Shown: piece after piece, positions 30,772 to 32,202 of the stretch
Position numbering within the stretch: the stretch's first letter is position 1
Layout of the letters: each line of letters opens with the position of its first letter
From: Punctularia strigosozonata HHB-11173 SS5
Lineage: Eukaryota > Basidiomycota > Agaricomycetes > Corticiales > Punctulariaceae
Direction of reading: 5' to 3'
Length of the DNA stretch: 32,202 bases
Assembly (NCBI RefSeq): GCF_000264995.1
Contig: NW_006767438.1
Location: 1,866,538-1,898,739, forward strand
Notes under the pieces: model-generated
What the model saw: the letters and a program-made list of their open reading frames with translations, nothing else
Databases searched by the model: none
What the model was told of the DNA's origin: nothing
Made by a program: the position numbers and the translations under genes

Positions 30772-31548
30772 ATGCGCGTCCGGTGGGAGTTCTTTGTACG
30801 TTACTCCATTGAAGAGCTGGAATCGACCCATTCTTTGACAGTTCCCCTTACTCCGCTTGCTACGCTGTATGCAGAGGGTCAACGGCTCCTCAACCAGTTT
30901 CTCGAATATAGTGATCTCGAAGCGGCGGAGAAGTGCATTGGGATATACAAGAACCTTCTCGCTGAAGAGACTGCCAAACAATCATCGCGCAATCCAAAAT
31001 ATCAGGACCATCGCGAACCAGGGAGCTTGTCGGGTCACAGGCATCACATACTTGTTATGCTTGCCCAAATCCTTCAGGAACGGTATCTTTACCTCTTCAA
31101 TCAGGGTGATAGTAAGGGAGATCTGGAATCCGCCGTGATGCACGGTCAAGAGGCTTATTCACTCTGTCAGTCAGAGGACACAGCATGTCCGACCGTGCTA
31201 GTGTTTTATGGCAATATCCTCGACATCAGCGCCGACGCAGATAGCAATTCTTTGAATCGGGAGTTAGCACGATCACTATGCCGAAGAGCCATCCCGTTGC
31301 TTTCTCTCGGACACCCACTCCTCGCAGATGCTGTCCATATCATGGCGTGGACTGCTCTCCGGAAACACGAATCAGCCGGCTCTACTGAGGATATTCACGA
31401 GGCAGTGAAGCTACAGCGGCAAGCAATCGTAACGCTGGATCCCCAAAGCAACCATAGGCACCGGCATTTACGCTGGATGAACTCCTGTTTGTATATTCGG
31501 TTCTTGGCCTTGGGAGATCGTCACGATCATCTGAGAAAAATCCCATGA
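30772..31548 (+). CDS. TPR-type helical repeat protein, C-terminally cut short
   Basis: An open frame of 258 codons shows helical-repeat spacing: DLEAAEKCIGIYKNLL, DLESAVMHGQEAYSLC, ELARSLCRRAIPLL, HPLLADAVHIMAWTAL, STEDIHEAVKLQRQAIVTLDP and a final LALGDRHDHLRKI. Repeats of the type (D)LExAIxxxxxAxxLxP are characteristic of Agaricomycete TPR proteins, many of which end in a CHAT (caspase-like) domain and run past 1000 residues. Here the frame stops just as a new repeat begins, exactly where a CTATAG-rich tract starts, so the gene is probably truncated. The 5' end is unresolved: ATG 30772 is in frame, but open sequence at 30680-30770 in another frame may be an upstream exon. No CHAT domain lies in the window. 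Confidence 0.55.
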   Translation: MRVRWEFFVRYSIEELESTHSLTVPLTPLATLYAEGQRLLNQFLEYSDLEAAEKCIGIYKNLLAEETAKQSSRNPKYQDHREPGSLSGHRHHILVMLAQILQERYLYLFNQGDSKGDLESAVMHGQEAYSLCQSEDTACPTVLVFYGNILDISADADSNSLNRELARSLCRRAIPLLSLGHPLLADAVHIMAWTALRKHESAGSTEDIHEAVKLQRQAIVTLDPQSNHRHRHLRWMNSCLYIRFLALGDRHDHLRKIP

Positions 31549-31745
31549 CTATACAGCACTACATAGTCCAATATAGCATCCATAGTTCCATAGCAATGTC
31601 AATTTGTATGGTTGCTATGGATCTGCCTGCAGTTGCTATAGAGGTACCTGCCAGTGCTATAAAGTGCTATGGGTGCTATAGATCACACTGCCATGACTAT
31701 ATAGCACAGAGCCAATGCTATGGGCACTACAGACACTATGGCAAT
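31545..31745. repeat. Degenerate CTATAG/CTATGG repeat tract
   Basis: Short words such as GCTATAG, GCTATGG, CCATAG and ATAGCA recur every 8-20 bases in both orientations across ~200 bp. They make many overlapping potential hairpins. There is no coding sense. The tract abuts the end of the TPR-type frame. Confidence 0.75.
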
Positions 31746-31929
31746 TTGGTAGTCATCATATGCTCAGTAAATGCCATGATTAATCAGACAAAAAACTAAA
31801 ATGTTTGATTTTGAAAGAAAATATTTGGATTGCATAATAATTGTATACAATATTACATGACTAGCGCTACATTACATTACTAGTGCTACTGGCCAGCTTA
31901 CGTAAGCATATAATACAAACAAATTTCTA
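31746..31929. other. AT-rich spacer
   Basis: AT-rich sequence with small repeats (ACTAGCGCTAC and ACTAGTGCTAC near 31860-31890) between the CTATAG tract and the GC-rich tandem repeat. No gene is seen. Confidence 0.5.
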
Positions 31930-32202
31930 CATAGGTGGAGGCGGGGGCGGGGCCAGAGGCGGAGGCAACGCCGAGCCTGACCGCGTTGGCGGCTCGGGCT
32001 CGGTGCTGTCGAAGGGGGGCGGGAGGCGAGAGGCCGAGCCTGACCGCGTCAGCGGCTGGGGCTCGGGGCTGTCGGAGGCACGCGCGGGGGTGGGAGGCGA
32101 GGCCGAGCCCGACCGCGTTGGCGGCTCAGGCTCGGGGCTGGTCGAAAGGCGGCGGGAAGCGGGGAGGTGACGCCGAGCCCGACCGCGTTGGCGGCTCGGG
32201 CT
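31930..32202. repeat. GC-rich tandem repeat, units of 63-70 bp, running off the window
   Basis: The word GCCGAGCC(T/C)GACCGCG recurs at 31970, 32033, 32102 and 32172 (spacings 63, 69 and 70), each followed by GGCGGCTCGGG-like sequence and a G-rich spacer. The units are adjacent with no unique spacers, so it is a minisatellite and not a CRISPR array. A plus-strand frame is open through it because of composition. I do not regard it as a gene. Confidence 0.85.

Noticed and set aside
31970-32202. Repeats resembling a CRISPR array
   Set aside because: Units are contiguous and degenerate, without unique spacers, and the genome is eukaryotic.
1-32202. Retroelements, virus-derived sequence, tRNA and rRNA genes
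   Set aside because: No reverse transcriptase, integrase, capsid-like or RNA-gene signature was recognised on either strand; a database search would be needed to exclude short degraded pieces.

Overview
This 32-kb window looks like nuclear DNA of an Agaricomycete (mushroom-forming basidiomycete). The evidence is: dense genes broken by many 45-90 nt introns with GT...CTRAC/CTCAC...AG signals; a fruiting-body lectin; lineage-typical F-box/leucine-rich proteins; fungal protein kinases; and expanded epoxide hydrolases. All exon-intron models below were built by hand from splice signals, conserved protein motifs and reading-phase bookkeeping. None has transcript support.

Layout. (1) 180-665 (+): a 142-residue Agaricus bisporus-type lectin with a 5-nt first coding exon. 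(2) 1030-8321 (-): a family neighbourhood. A complete, catalytically intact protein kinase (3561-1030) lies downstream of a basic, probably nuclear protein of unknown family (5907-4096). Beyond them is a paralogue of that unknown protein (8321-6772), which runs directly into a kinase remnant (6811-6447) sharing exon borders with the intact kinase. (3) 9120-16667 (+): three tandem epoxide hydrolases with the same nine-exon structure. Copies 1 and 3 are intact; copy 2 carries a stop at codon 3. Between copies 2 and 3 sit a 0.9-kb inverted-repeat DNA element with a second inverted-repeat element nested in it, and a cut-down F-box gene. (4) 16897-18108 (+): an acidic, low-complexity protein with an EF-hand-like C-terminus. 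(5) 19024-21184 (+): an eleven-exon amino-acid/GABA permease (517 residues), apparently with two GC-AG introns. (6) 22744-21520 (-): an F-box protein. (7) 24606-26065 (+): a leucine-rich F-box-type protein whose first coding exon may be only the start codon. (8) 27027-28296 (+): a DUF1275-type membrane protein. (9) 28640-30030 (-): decayed F-box-like sequence. (10) 30772-31548 (+): a truncated TPR-type protein that ends against a CTATAG-rich repeat tract, followed by a GC-rich ~65-bp tandem repeat leaving the window.

Functionally this is not a metabolic cluster. The hydrolases and permease are ordinary catabolic/detoxification and uptake genes. The F-box, kinase and TPR genes are families that expand and decay by birth and death. 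The most notable item is the kinase/unknown-domain pair on the minus strand: the unknown domain and the kinase lie side by side twice, once as intact neighbours and once abutting with the kinase N-lobe lost. This suggests a physical or functional link. I recognised no retroelement, virus-derived sequence, tRNA, rRNA or CRISPR array.
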